Assembly (NCBI GenBank): GCA_038227045.1
Contig: JBBRQD010000016.1
Location: 1 to 64,000, forward strand
Origin: JANXLS01 sp038227045
Lineage (GTDB): Bacteria; Planctomycetota; SZUA-567; H5-PLA8
Length of the DNA stretch: 64,000 nt
Reading direction: 5' to 3'
Position numbers and translations under genes: made by a program. Shown here one piece after another: positions 1 through 7,950 of the stretch (the stretch's first letter is position 1; each line of letters starts with the position of its first letter). Below the pieces are notes generated by a model, which searched no databases, was not told where the DNA came from, and saw only the letters and a list, made by a program, of their open reading frames with translations.

Positions 1-99
1 CACCAGCAAGGCGTTTCAGCCTTCCATTTTATTCGAGATGCCGTCCAAGCCTACTTCACCGGTGAAAGTGCACCGCATTTGCTTCCTGCATCAATCTAA
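1..99 (+). mobile_element. C-terminal tail of a probable IS66-type transposase (5' cut by window edge)
   Basis: Frame 1 is open from the window edge and stops with TAA at 97-99, giving 32 residues. The residues include QQGVSAFHFIRDAVQAYF and end GESAPHLLPASI. As I remember the family, the last residues of IS66-family transposases have this pattern: an RQQGxxVFxFLxxAxxAxLxGxxxPSLLP-like tail. Nothing upstream can be seen, so neither the rest of the transposase nor the element's inverted repeat can be checked. The region 100-149 shows no gene. Family assignment comes from the motif alone and could be wrong. Confidence 0.5.
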
Positions 100-149
100 T
101 CCGTAGCGTTTCTTGCCGCGTTAGCATCGTGAACGGCTACAGATTGAGT

Positions 150-1712
150 TTAGTGCGCGATGCCGCCCATGTTTTTCGTCGACGCATAGATCAAAATTCG
201 GCGCGTATTGCGAACTTCGTTGGCGAAAATCACCGTGATCGGAATCGTCACCGGTTTGCCCGCGAAACCTGCGTTGACCAGTCCCAGCGGGCCAAACTGC
301 TGCTTGAAGTTTCCTTTACCCAGCGTAAATGAAAACTGAGCCATCTGCGACTGTACGATTCCTTTCGTATTCTTAATCTTCACTACAAATGAATTCGCTC
401 CAATTTTTCCTATTCCCTTGGCAGACAACACAAACGATTTCACGACACCGGCCACGTCAACAATCACCGTCGAATCCGTCGTGACAAATCCTGCTTGAAT
501 CGGCAGCATGCCGATGACGGTCACCGCGTCCGAGGACGCAATGTCGAAATCGACTGATACAATCGCGTTGCTGGTTTCGAGCAATCCGGCGGGAGTGGCC
601 GGAGGCAGGCTTAATGGCGTGCTGGATGCGAGCGCCGGGTCCGACAAAAGAACCATTTCGATTTCGTCGCTGTATCCGTCGCCATCGCTGTCCAAAAAAC
701 TGCCGCCGCTGCCATCGGCGGGCGCTTGATATCCTGCCGTCCGGCCGATACATCCGACGGCCGCGCGCACGACGTTCGCCGCGAATGCGAAATCGTAATG
801 CGCGCCGGCGGCAGCGTCGCTGGCGTCCGCCGCCGTGTTGAGCGACGCATTCGCCACGTCTTTGTTCGAATTCTCGGAGAGCCGTAGCGACGCAAGATAG
901 TTGAATGTGACGAATGAAAACTGATCGTTGGCGAGATCGACGACCGGGCCATTCGCGTCGAGCGCCAGCGCCGGAACGAACTGCTGCGCGGCCGAAGCGA
1001 ACGACGCGGCCCAGTCCCCGGCGGTGCCGGTCTTCTCTCCCACGCCAACCGACAACGCCTCGGGCAGTGCTGGATTTTTGTCGTGATACGGATGCAGAAT
1101 GCCGTCGAGGTACACGACGCCGAGCAGTTGTTCGCGGCCGATGCCGACGATATTTTTGACGTAGTCGTAGCTGCCGCGGCCTGTTTTTCCGGTCGCGTTA
1201 AACACGACGTAACGGATGGTGTTGTCGAATTTGAATTGGCTCAAAACGCGCGCGGCCTCGAGCACTCCAGCCGCTCCGGACGCGTCGCCGTCGCCTCCGG
1301 GAAACGTGGATTTGAGCGTGTCGTAATGCGCGGCGATAATGAACACATTCTGTGGATTCAACGCGCCCGTTTGCTCGGCGACGACATTGAAGTACCGTCC
1401 TTGAACCGCCGCTTGAAGCCCAAAACCGGCGAGACTATCGACGAGGTATTTTCGAGCCTCCTGATTGCCCTTGTCGCCGAGAGCGCCGGTGAAGGCCCGG
1501 CCGCGGGTCGTCTGGTTGTACAGCGCACCGCCATACTTCCCCAGCCCCATGCTTTCGATGGCTTGTTGATAGACGGTGTACTGCGTCTGGGAAACGAGAT
1601 CGACAATGCTCTGAATATCCGCGTCCGATGGCCACGCACATCCCACACCCAATAGCGCAAGAACCAGAATCGTTCGCTTCAAACAAAGTGCCCGCACGTC
1701 TCCTCCCATCAT
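150..1712 (-). CDS. Secreted M28-fold (zinc aminopeptidase-like) protein, probably inactive, with Ca-motif and C-terminal domain
   Basis: About 520 residues from ATG 1712; ATG 1709, with AGGG upstream, is an alternative. The N-terminus is a signal peptide ending near a cysteine (LALLGVGCAW), possibly a lipoprotein. The M28 fold is recognisable: AHYDT (H129), PGGDGDASG (139-146), VVFNATGKTGRGS (169-181), LDG (D203) and NDQFSF (262-267). Compared with Aeromonas aminopeptidase, H97 and D179 equivalents are kept. The bridging Asp is Gly142, the Glu-Glu pair is Thr174-Gly175, and the last His is Gln264. Active zinc peptidase chemistry is therefore unlikely. After the fold comes a thrombospondin-type-3-like calcium motif (DSDGDGYSDEIE, from 341). 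The last roughly 135 residues form a domain also present at the end of the Kelch-PKD protein at 17038-18966. Role unknown. Confidence 0.8.
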   Translation of the reverse strand: MMGGDVRALCLKRTILVLALLGVGCAWPSDADIQSIVDLVSQTQYTVYQQAIESMGLGKYGGALYNQTTRGRAFTGALGDKGNQEARKYLVDSLAGFGLQAAVQGRYFNVVAEQTGALNPQNVFIIAAHYDTLKSTFPGGDGDASGAAGVLEAARVLSQFKFDNTIRYVVFNATGKTGRGSYDYVKNIVGIGREQLLGVVYLDGILHPYHDKNPALPEALSVGVGEKTGTAGDWAASFASAAQQFVPALALDANGPVVDLANDQFSFVTFNYLASLRLSENSNKDVANASLNTAADASDAAAGAHYDFAFAANVVRAAVGCIGRTAGYQAPADGSGGSFLDSDGDGYSDEIEMVLLSDPALASSTPLSLPPATPAGLLETSNAIVSVDFDIASSDAVTVIGMLPIQAGFVTTDSTVIVDVAGVVKSFVLSAKGIGKIGANSFVVKIKNTKGIVQSQMAQFSFTLGKGNFKQQFGPLGLVNAGFAGKPVTIPITVIFANEVRNTRRILIYASTKNMGGIAH

Positions 1713-1838
1713 CTGCCCTGCTGAAAACCGGAATATCACATGGACGCGGTCGATCTCGTTTCCTTCAGCCGCGAAACGCGGTGATTTCTTGTCGCGCGCA
1801 ATTATAATGAATCGCGGATTCTCCGGGAGCAGATAATT

Positions 1839-2471
1839 TTGGACGCGCATGAAGACAAGCCTGCGAAACGTTTTTGCATCCACTGCGGATTCTATTTGCC
1901 CGAATACGCAATGTTTTGCGCACATTGCGGAGGCGCAATCAGCGCTGTCGATTGGGCCACTCTTGGCGCACGGACGTTTGCCGGTCCCTGGCGTCATGGC
2001 GCTATGTTGATCGCTCGCAGAGACACGATTTTTCCGGCACGCTGTTTGAAAACAAATCTCCCGACGACGCTGTTCGTGCGTACGAATCTTTCGTGGACGC
2101 ACCCGGCGTTTTGGCTGGCGATTTTGCTCTGCCTGTGCTGGCCGCTTTTTATTGTCGCCATGATTCTCATTGGGGTGCTGGCGACGCGGCGCGTGGTGCT
2201 CCACCTTCCCATTCACGATGAAGTTCTAGCCAAGCAGCGCCGAACCATTTTAAAATGTATGACCGCGGTCGCGGCGTCGTTTGTATTTTTTCCGCTGGGC
2301 CGAATGATTGACAATGAACTTCCACTTTTCGCGGGATTTATAACGCTGATTACGGCCGGTCTCATCGCGCAAATTTACGTTCCGCTGATTTCAGTTCAAC
2401 GAATAGATCGAAACTATGTTTACATAAATGGCGTCTGCCCGGAATTTCTCGCCGAACTTCCGGATTTCTAG
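1839..2471 (+). CDS. Zinc-ribbon membrane protein, function unknown
   Basis: 210 residues starting at TTG 1839, supported by GGGAG about ten bases upstream; no ATG fits. The N-terminus carries a zinc ribbon: CIHC (about 13-16) and CAHC (about 28-31). It is followed by two hydrophobic stretches, around HPAFWLAILLCLCWPLFIVAMI and from VAASFVFFPLG to the LITAGLIAQIYVPLI region. The second part is soluble and probably cytoplasmic. Zinc-ribbon plus transmembrane architectures are common in bacteria and carry no specific function. It diverges from the M28-like gene across a 126-bp gap and runs tail-to-tail with the next gene. Confidence 0.75.
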   Translation: MDAHEDKPAKRFCIHCGFYLPEYAMFCAHCGGAISAVDWATLGARTFAGPWRHGAMLIARRDTIFPARCLKTNLPTTLFVRTNLSWTHPAFWLAILLCLCWPLFIVAMILIGVLATRRVVLHLPIHDEVLAKQRRTILKCMTAVAASFVFFPLGRMIDNELPLFAGFITLITAGLIAQIYVPLISVQRIDRNYVYINGVCPEFLAELPDF

Positions 2472-2476
2472 CGGAC

Positions 2477-2827
2477 TCAGCGGTTGACGCCGGAAGCGAT
2501 CTGCGTGCACATTGCCGCGAACAGCAGCACGAACAGCAGCATGTCGCGCAGCGTAAATTGGCGTTCCTGAAAGACGACGAAATAAAAGAACAGTGCAAGG
2601 GCCACGCCCAGCACGCCGAACAGATAGCCCCACGGTCCGAACACGCCGAAGAATGCGTTGACGAACACGACGGTCAAAAAATACGCGCGCCAATGCCATT
2701 TGTCGCGGTCTTCCTCCAGAATGAAGTAGCTGAACGCGGCGGCCAGCAGCGTGAGCGCAATGGATTCCGGATGAAGAGCGATTTCGGTTTGCGGCATAGC
2801 CAGTAGTATAAACGAATCGCGTTTCAC
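2477..2827 (-). CDS. Small four-helix membrane protein, unknown
   Basis: Up to 116 residues from GTG 2827; ATG 2797 (MPQTEIALHPES) is an equally plausible start, and no convincing ribosome binding site is seen for either. It is mostly hydrophobic, with segments SIALTLLAAAFSYFIL, AYFLTVVFVNAFFGVFG, YLFGVLGVALALFFYFVVF and MLLFVLLFAAMCTQIA. This suggests four transmembrane helices. No family was recognised. It lies 5 bp from the end of the convergent zinc-ribbon gene and just downstream of the MFS transporter gene on the same strand. Confidence 0.6.
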   Translation of the reverse strand: MKRDSFILLAMPQTEIALHPESIALTLLAAAFSYFILEEDRDKWHWRAYFLTVVFVNAFFGVFGPWGYLFGVLGVALALFFYFVVFQERQFTLRDMLLFVLLFAAMCTQIASGVNR

Positions 2828-2858
2828 GCGCGACTTAGTCGGAGAGGAAGAGAAGAAT

Positions 2859-4103
2859 TCACGCTGAAATCAGCATCAATCTGCGCCGCTCTTTCTCCGC
2901 CGGCACCAGCAGCAATTGCGCAATCAACACTGCGGCGATCAAGCCCATTCCCGCGTAAAACGGCGCGCGCAATGCGTCCAACACTTCGACTCCCGACGCT
3001 TTCAAACATTCGGATAACGCGCCCGCTGCGAGCGGCGCGAGGCCGGCGGCGCCGACGCTTGCTTCGAGCAGCGTCGTGCCGTGGCGCGGCGTTTCGCTGC
3101 GCGCGGTAAACGCCAGGATCGCGCATTGAAATGCCATCGCCAACACGAAACCGGTCGCCGCTTCGGCGAACACCAGCGCGGGAAGCCACGTGCTGCGTGC
3201 GTACGTCCAATTCACGGCGATCAAAATCAGCGCGCCAATAATATACACGCGCCGCAAACCCAGCAGCGGTTCGTACCATTTCCCCGCGCCGAACGCGGCT
3301 AACTGAGTGAGAATCCCCACCGCCATCAACAGTCCCATGCGGTCCGCTCCGCCGCCCAAATTTTTATTCAATTCGGCGTAGTTAACTGCAATAACGATCT
3401 TCGTTCCAATCGCCGCAAAATTGAACAGCACCGCCGCCGTCAGCGCGGGGAAACTGACGCGGTCGCGGCGGCAGGAGGAAAGCGGCGCGGGCGACACTGG
3501 ATCTGTGTGCGCCGCGGACAATAGTGGATCGGCCGGAAAGACCGCAGGCTCGCTTTGACGCCGGAATTCGCGGGCAATAGCGCCCAACACGAGCGCGCAT
3601 AGTGCGGCAGCCGACGAAATTTGAAATGTTTCGAAGACCCAGCCGCGACTGCAAATCTGGCCGCCGGCGTACATGCCCAGCGCGGTGCCGGCGGTCCACG
3701 AGACGTTGTAATGGCGCAGCAAGCGAACATGCGTGACGCGCGCCGATTCGAATTCGAGAAGCCACGCCGAACAGAACGGCCATACTGCTCCGCTGGCGAG
3801 GCCGAACAAAATCTGCGCGGAAACGAGCACGGCGGAGCTTTTCGCGGCGGCCATCAGCAGCAGCGATAGCGCCGCACATGCTGAACCGCCGAGCAGCACG
3901 CGTTTCGACGACATGCCTGAAAATATTTTTCCGCAGAGCAGACAACTGGCCGTGTAGCCAGCGGGCACTCCCGCGCCGACTAGGCCCAAGGCAAACGACG
4001 AAAGCTGCAGCGCCTGAACCGCTTGAGGCGCGGCGCTGTTCACCAATCCCGTTGCCACGCCGAAGAGCAGCGAAATCGCGGTTAATAACCAGATGGTTAG
4101 CAT
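2859..4103 (-). CDS. Major facilitator superfamily (MFS) transporter
   Basis: 414 residues, near the standard MFS length, with about twelve hydrophobic segments and a central hydrophilic loop (AREFRRQSEPAVFPADPLLSAA). The first half has the pattern of a 12-TM permease: helix 2 is followed by a loop with GKIFSGMSSKRVLLGG, resembling the MFS loop 2-3 motif. Substrate cannot be inferred. It is the first of a minus-strand pair with the small membrane protein at 2477-2827. Confidence 0.8.
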   Translation of the reverse strand: MLTIWLLTAISLLFGVATGLVNSAAPQAVQALQLSSFALGLVGAGVPAGYTASCLLCGKIFSGMSSKRVLLGGSACAALSLLLMAAAKSSAVLVSAQILFGLASGAVWPFCSAWLLEFESARVTHVRLLRHYNVSWTAGTALGMYAGGQICSRGWVFETFQISSAAALCALVLGAIAREFRRQSEPAVFPADPLLSAAHTDPVSPAPLSSCRRDRVSFPALTAAVLFNFAAIGTKIVIAVNYAELNKNLGGGADRMGLLMAVGILTQLAAFGAGKWYEPLLGLRRVYIIGALILIAVNWTYARSTWLPALVFAEAATGFVLAMAFQCAILAFTARSETPRHGTTLLEASVGAAGLAPLAAGALSECLKASGVEVLDALRAPFYAGMGLIAAVLIAQLLLVPAEKERRRLMLISA

Positions 4104-4148
4104 AAAAGATTAGTGCTTCGGGCGGAGCTGAGTTGGACTTGAATTGAT

Positions 4149-4496
4149 TCAGCGACCTGATTTGCGACCTTGCTCAAATTTTTGTCCCATTCGCGTAAAA
4201 CATTCGCACACGTACCAAGTGCCCCAAAGTAAAGCGATCGCGACGACGAAATCAAAGAGAAAGCTGAAGGGTTCGGTGCTCTCAGATGATGTGCCGTTTC
4301 CCCAATGATTCAGACGACAGATGGAGAATGGCCATCCGTAGAGACTATCGTAAGAATAGTAAGCAACTCCGCCCCATTCGTAGGGAATGTTATTTTCACG
4401 GCGAAGATTGAGCCATACCAGACCACCTGCGATGAACATCATCGAAATCGCAGCAGGCAAATGAAATGGAAATCGATTCGCTGGCTCGTCAGACAT
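4149..4496 (-). CDS. Small two-TM membrane protein of the 'FxHLxxAIxxMFxAGG' family (copy 1)
   Basis: 115 residues from ATG 4496 (MSDEPANRFPFHLP). A longer reading from 4529 exists, but this start matches the paralogue at 41751-42134 (MSEQPRKRRFQIHLS). N-terminal helix: AAISMMFIAGGLVWLNL; C-terminal helix: FDFVVAIALLWGTWYVCE. Between them is an extracytoplasmic loop with a YGWP motif. The same plan occurs in the two proteins at 41751-42573. It lies 34 bp after fabG on the same strand, so it may ride on the fab transcript. Function unknown. Confidence 0.65.
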   Translation of the reverse strand: MSDEPANRFPFHLPAAISMMFIAGGLVWLNLRRENNIPYEWGGVAYYSYDSLYGWPFSICRLNHWGNGTSSESTEPFSFLFDFVVAIALLWGTWYVCECFTRMGQKFEQGRKSGR

Positions 4497-4530
4497 TGAA
4501 TACCTGCGATCAAACGTTCTTCGCACCAAG

Positions 4531-5271
4531 TTACATCGCCATCCCGCCGTCCACGCTAAGGACCTGCCCGGTAATATACGCCGCGTCGTCAGAGGCCAGG
4601 AACGCGACCGCCCCGGCGATGTCGCCGATTGAACCGATGCGCGCCAGCGGCACGCCGGTCAGCAGCATCTTTTTCTGTTCGTCATTGAGCTTGGCGGTCA
4701 TGTCGGTTTCGACCAGCCCTGGCGCGACCGCGTTGACGCGCACGCCGCGCCCCGCGAATTCGCGCGCGGCGGATTTGGTCAGGCCGATCAGCCCCGCTTT
4801 CGCCGCGCAATAATTCGCCTGCCCCGCGTTGCCGATCAGGCCCACTACACTCGACACGTTGACGATGCAGCCGCTGCGCGCGCGCAACATGATTCGCGCG
4901 GCGGCACGGAGCAATTGGAACGCGCCGGTCAGATTAGTTTGAATGACGTTGTTCCACGCCTCGTCGGTCATGCGCACGACCAGGCCGTCCTGCGTGACGC
5001 CCGCGTTGTTGACGAGCACGTCGAGCTTGCCGAAATCCTTGATTACGGCGTCGACCATCGCGTCGATCTGCGCACCGTTGGCGACGTCGCACCCGTAGCC
5101 CGCACACTTCGCGCCGCGCGCGCTCAGTTCGGCCGCGAGCGCTTTGGCGGCTTCTTCATTCCGCCCAACAATAGCCACACTGGCCCCGTCCGCGTGAAAG
5201 CGTTCGGTGACCGCCTTACCAATTCCGCGCGCGCCGCCCGTTACTATTACGATCTTGCCTTCGAATCCCAT
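4531..5271 (-). CDS. fabG: 3-oxoacyl-[acyl-carrier-protein] reductase
   Basis: 246 residues, the normal length for a classical short-chain dehydrogenase. It reduces 3-oxoacyl-ACP with NADPH in the fatty-acid elongation cycle. Seen: nucleotide-binding TGGARGIG near the N-terminus, NNAG, the catalytic Ser in NVSSVVG, and YCAAK with Tyr154 and Lys158. The C-terminus is GQVLSVDGGMAM, typical of FabG. GGAG lies nine bases before ATG 5271. It is the last fab gene of the minus-strand cluster rpmF-fabH-fabD-fabG, separated from fabD by a large hairpin (5298-5390). Confidence 0.95.
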   Translation of the reverse strand: MGFEGKIVIVTGGARGIGKAVTERFHADGASVAIVGRNEEAAKALAAELSARGAKCAGYGCDVANGAQIDAMVDAVIKDFGKLDVLVNNAGVTQDGLVVRMTDEAWNNVIQTNLTGAFQLLRAAARIMLRARSGCIVNVSSVVGLIGNAGQANYCAAKAGLIGLTKSAAREFAGRGVRVNAVAPGLVETDMTAKLNDEQKKMLLTGVPLARIGSIGDIAGAVAFLASDDAAYITGQVLSVDGGMAM

Positions 5272-5297
5272 TGCCGTGCTCCTTTCACATTTTTTTC

Positions 5298-5390
5298 ACC
5301 GCAGATAACGCAGAGGTTCGCAAAGGACAACGAAAAACCTCACCCGTTTTATATTCGCCGTCCTTAGCGAACCTCTGCGTTCTCTGCGGT
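5298..5390. repeat. Large intergenic hairpin (type A) between fabD and fabG
   Basis: Arms at 5298-5328 and 5360-5390 pair over 31 bases with two mismatches. Both arms are built from the words ACCGCAGA, ACGCAGAGG and TTCGC. The right arm reaches the first base of the fabD stop codon. Similar word composition occurs in the hairpins at 6361-6527, 13773-13913 and 26436-26551. Confidence 0.85.
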
Positions 5391-6322
5391 TAAAAACTAT
5401 TCACGTCCGCCAGATTCGACACGCTCCGGCACTCCGCGTCCGGCACGATGCGCTTGATCATGTTGCCGACTGTGCTGCCCGGGCCGAGTTCGACGAATTT
5501 TTTCATACCGACGGATGCGAAATTCTTGACGGTCTGTTCCCACAGCACCGGGCTGACGATCTGGCGTTTCAAGGCGTCGCGGATTTCGGCCGGCGTCCTG
5601 ACCGGACCCGCCGAGACGTTGGCGTACACCGGCGCGGCTGCATCTTTGATTTCCACGGCATCCAGCACCGGGGCGAATTCGTCTGCCGCCGAACGCATCA
5701 GTTCGGTGTGAAACGCGCCCGCCACGGGCAGTTTCATGACGCGCCGCGCGCCCGCCGCTTTGCACAATTCGCCGGCTTTGTTCAACGCGTCGAGCGCGCC
5801 GCCGATGACGATTTGTCCGCCGCCGTTGAAATTCGATGCCGACACAATCTGCCCGGTTTCCTGAGCGGCCTGTGCGCAGGCCGCGCGTATCTTGTCCGCG
5901 TCCAGGCCGATCACGACCGACATGCCGCAGGGCACTTTTTCGGACGCCGATTTCATCAATTCACCGCGCCTGCGGACCAGTTTCAGCGCATCGTCGAACG
6001 TCAACGCGCCCACCGCGGCCAGCGCCGCGTATTCGCCGAGCGACAGTCCAGCCGCTGCCGCGCATACCAACGGTTTGCCCAGGCGCGTTTCAAGCGCCAA
6101 CTTCACGGCCAGTCCAGCGAGCACCAACGCGGGTTGCTGGACGCTGGTGTCCACCAGCGCCGTATCGGGCCCGTCGAACATGGCTTTCGACAGCCCGAAG
6201 CCCAGCAGTTCGTCCGCACGCTCAAAGAGCCGCTTCACTTCAGGAAACGCCTCAGCCAAGTCCTTGCCCATGCCGACAGCCTGGGCGCCTTGTCCGGGAA
6301 AAACGAGTACGATGTCACTCAT
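5390..6322 (-). CDS. fabD: Malonyl CoA-ACP transacylase
   Basis: 310 residues, the usual FabD size. It transfers malonyl from CoA to ACP to feed fatty-acid elongation. Seen: N-terminal VFPGQGAQAVGMG, nucleophile Ser94 in GLSLGE, an Arg in VRRRGELM, and catalytic His205 in AFHTELM. ATG 6322 is the start. The stop codon at 5390-5392 touches the right arm of the hairpin 5298-5390. The gene follows fabH across a gap that holds another hairpin. Confidence 0.95.
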   Translation of the reverse strand: MSDIVLVFPGQGAQAVGMGKDLAEAFPEVKRLFERADELLGFGLSKAMFDGPDTALVDTSVQQPALVLAGLAVKLALETRLGKPLVCAAAAGLSLGEYAALAAVGALTFDDALKLVRRRGELMKSASEKVPCGMSVVIGLDADKIRAACAQAAQETGQIVSASNFNGGGQIVIGGALDALNKAGELCKAAGARRVMKLPVAGAFHTELMRSAADEFAPVLDAVEIKDAAAPVYANVSAGPVRTPAEIRDALKRQIVSPVLWEQTVKNFASVGMKKFVELGPGSTVGNMIKRIVPDAECRSVSNLADVNSF

Positions 6323-6360
6323 ATAGATTCGTTCTTGGATTCCGTTTCATTCCACGCCCT

Positions 6361-6527
6361 ACTTAATCGCAGATGAACGCAAATGAACACAGATTACCGC
6401 GGATAAAAAGACAATGGGAGTTATCGAAAAATAACGAATTGAGCTTCATTCTGACCACAACAACCATTCTCTCATCTGCGGTAATCTGCGGTAATCCGCG
6501 TTCATTTGCGTTCATCAGCGATTAAGT
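6361..6527. repeat. Large intergenic hairpin (type B) between fabH and fabD
   Basis: Outer arms begin ACTTAATCGC and end GCGATTAAGT. The left arm reads ACTTAATCGCAGATGAACGC and continues AAATGAACACAGATTACCGC. The complement of the right arm matches over more than 40 bases with a few changes. The words (GATGAACGC, AAATGAAC, GATTACCGC) recur in the hairpin at 13773-13913. Confidence 0.85.
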
Positions 6528-6551
6528 TAAGCCACCGATAAACCTGAGCAC

Positions 6552-7556
6552 TCACCATTGAAGCACCGTCGACGACCATGTCAACCCGGCGCCGAAGGCC
6601 GCGAGGATGACCGGTTTTCCGGCCGGCAGCCGGCCTGCGCGATTGGCTTCGTCGAGGGCCATTGGGACGGACGCCGCCGACGTGTTGCCATAATTGTGGA
6701 CGTTCGTCACGAACAACTCCATCGGCATTTTCAGGCGCTCGATGGCCGCTTCGATGATGCGAATGTTCGCCTGATGCGGGATGATCGCGCCAATGTCTTC
6801 CACTTTCAGATTATGGCGTTCCATGGCATCGACGATCATCTCGATGACCGTCGTCACACCGAACCGAAAGACTTCTCTGCCGCCCATGCGCAGCGAATGC
6901 ATTTTTTCAGCGATCGTCGCCGCGCTGGTGGGAAGCGCAGAACCTCCGGCTGGAATGTAGAGCAAGTTCGCGCCACTGCCATCGGCGTGAATGCGCGTCG
7001 ATAAAATCGTGTGGCTGGGACCATCCGTGCGAGAGGGGCCGACGATCGCCGCACCCGCGCCGTCTCCGAAGAGAATGCAGGTCGTCCGGTCCGTGTAGTC
7101 CATGATGCGAGAGAGAATTTCAGCGCCGACCACTAGCACGCGCCGCGCCATGCCGCTGGCGATGTAGGCTTGCGCCGTGGCCAGGCCGTAGCCAAAGCCG
7201 GAACATGCGGCGGACAGATCGAACGCGCCGATCTGGGACTTGGCAATACCCAATTTGTTTTGCAGCACGCAGGCGGTGGATGGGAATTGATAGTCCGGCG
7301 TGATGGTGCCGACCAGGATCATGTCCAATTCTTCGGCGGCGACCCCGGCGTTTTCCAGCGCGGCTTGAGCGGCCCGGAAACACAATTCGCTCGTCGGCTG
7401 ATCGGCCGCAGCAATGTGGCGGCGCTTAATGCCGGTCCGTGTTGTGATCCATTCGTCGCTTGTGTCCAGCGTTCTGGCAAAATCGTCGTTGGTCAGTACT
7501 TTTTCCGGCACATACGCGCCCGTGCCGTAAATGGCCGCTGTTTGCAAGGCGCTCAT
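6552..7556 (-). CDS. fabH: Beta-ketoacyl-ACP synthase III
   Basis: 334 residues, typical FabH. It condenses an acyl-CoA starter with malonyl-ACP to begin fatty-acid synthesis. The catalytic triad is visible: Cys118 in AACSGFGYG, His261 in PHQANIR and Asn291 in NYGNTSAAS. GTRTGIKRRH near the N-terminus and the C-terminal GAGLTWSSTVLQW are also FabH-typical. It sits directly downstream of rpmF. The usual plsX between rpmF and fabH is missing here. Confidence 0.95.
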   Translation of the reverse strand: MSALQTAAIYGTGAYVPEKVLTNDDFARTLDTSDEWITTRTGIKRRHIAAADQPTSELCFRAAQAALENAGVAAEELDMILVGTITPDYQFPSTACVLQNKLGIAKSQIGAFDLSAACSGFGYGLATAQAYIASGMARRVLVVGAEILSRIMDYTDRTTCILFGDGAGAAIVGPSRTDGPSHTILSTRIHADGSGANLLYIPAGGSALPTSAATIAEKMHSLRMGGREVFRFGVTTVIEMIVDAMERHNLKVEDIGAIIPHQANIRIIEAAIERLKMPMELFVTNVHNYGNTSAASVPMALDEANRAGRLPAGKPVILAAFGAGLTWSSTVLQW

Positions 7557-7601
7557 GCGGGACTCCGTTCTGATTCAGGGTATCGACTCACTGCGTCTTG
7601 C

Positions 7602-7808
7602 CTACTTCGCGCCGCCGGCCGGCTCGGCCTCGGACTCCATCTTGATCACTTCGACGCCGCGGTAGTAGCCGCAGTAGCCGCAGACCTGATGGGAACGCGC
7701 CCGGCTGCCGCATTTCGCGCACTGCCCCAGAATCGGATTGACCAAGAAATCGTGCGCGCGGCGCATGTGCTTGCGCGATACGGAATGCCTGCGTTTCGGA
7801 TTTGCCAT
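7602..7808 (-). CDS. rpmF: 50S ribosomal protein L32
   Basis: 68 residues. N-terminal MANPKRRHSVSRKHMRRAHD is typical of L32, and the zinc-binding cysteines are CAKC and CGYC. The acidic C-terminal tail (KMESEAEPAGGAK) is slightly longer than usual. AAGG lies eight bases before ATG 7808. Co-location with fabH is the widely conserved rpmF-fab arrangement. A hairpin just upstream (7847-7865) separates it from the porin gene. Confidence 0.95.
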   Translation of the reverse strand: MANPKRRHSVSRKHMRRAHDFLVNPILGQCAKCGSRARSHQVCGYCGYYRGVEVIKMESEAEPAGGAK

Positions 7809-7846
7809 GACGGTTGCCTTCTAAAAAAAACGTCCAACAACGAAAC

Positions 7847-7865
7847 GGCGGCCTCAAAGGCCGCC
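7847..7865 (-). terminator. Hairpin between porin gene and rpmF
   Basis: Seven-base GC stem GGCGGCC/GGCCGCC with a five-base loop. Read on the minus strand it is downstream of the porin gene and followed by a T-rich stretch (GTTTCGTTGTT, then a run of eight T at 7823-7830). Most likely a terminator for the porin transcript. Confidence 0.5.
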
Positions 7866-7950
7866 TTCTAAACGGAGCGAATAGTATAGATACGCTCGAC
7901 ACGATGTCAATCCATAAAGCCGATCATTTTTTACGGTATGCGTTCCTCGA

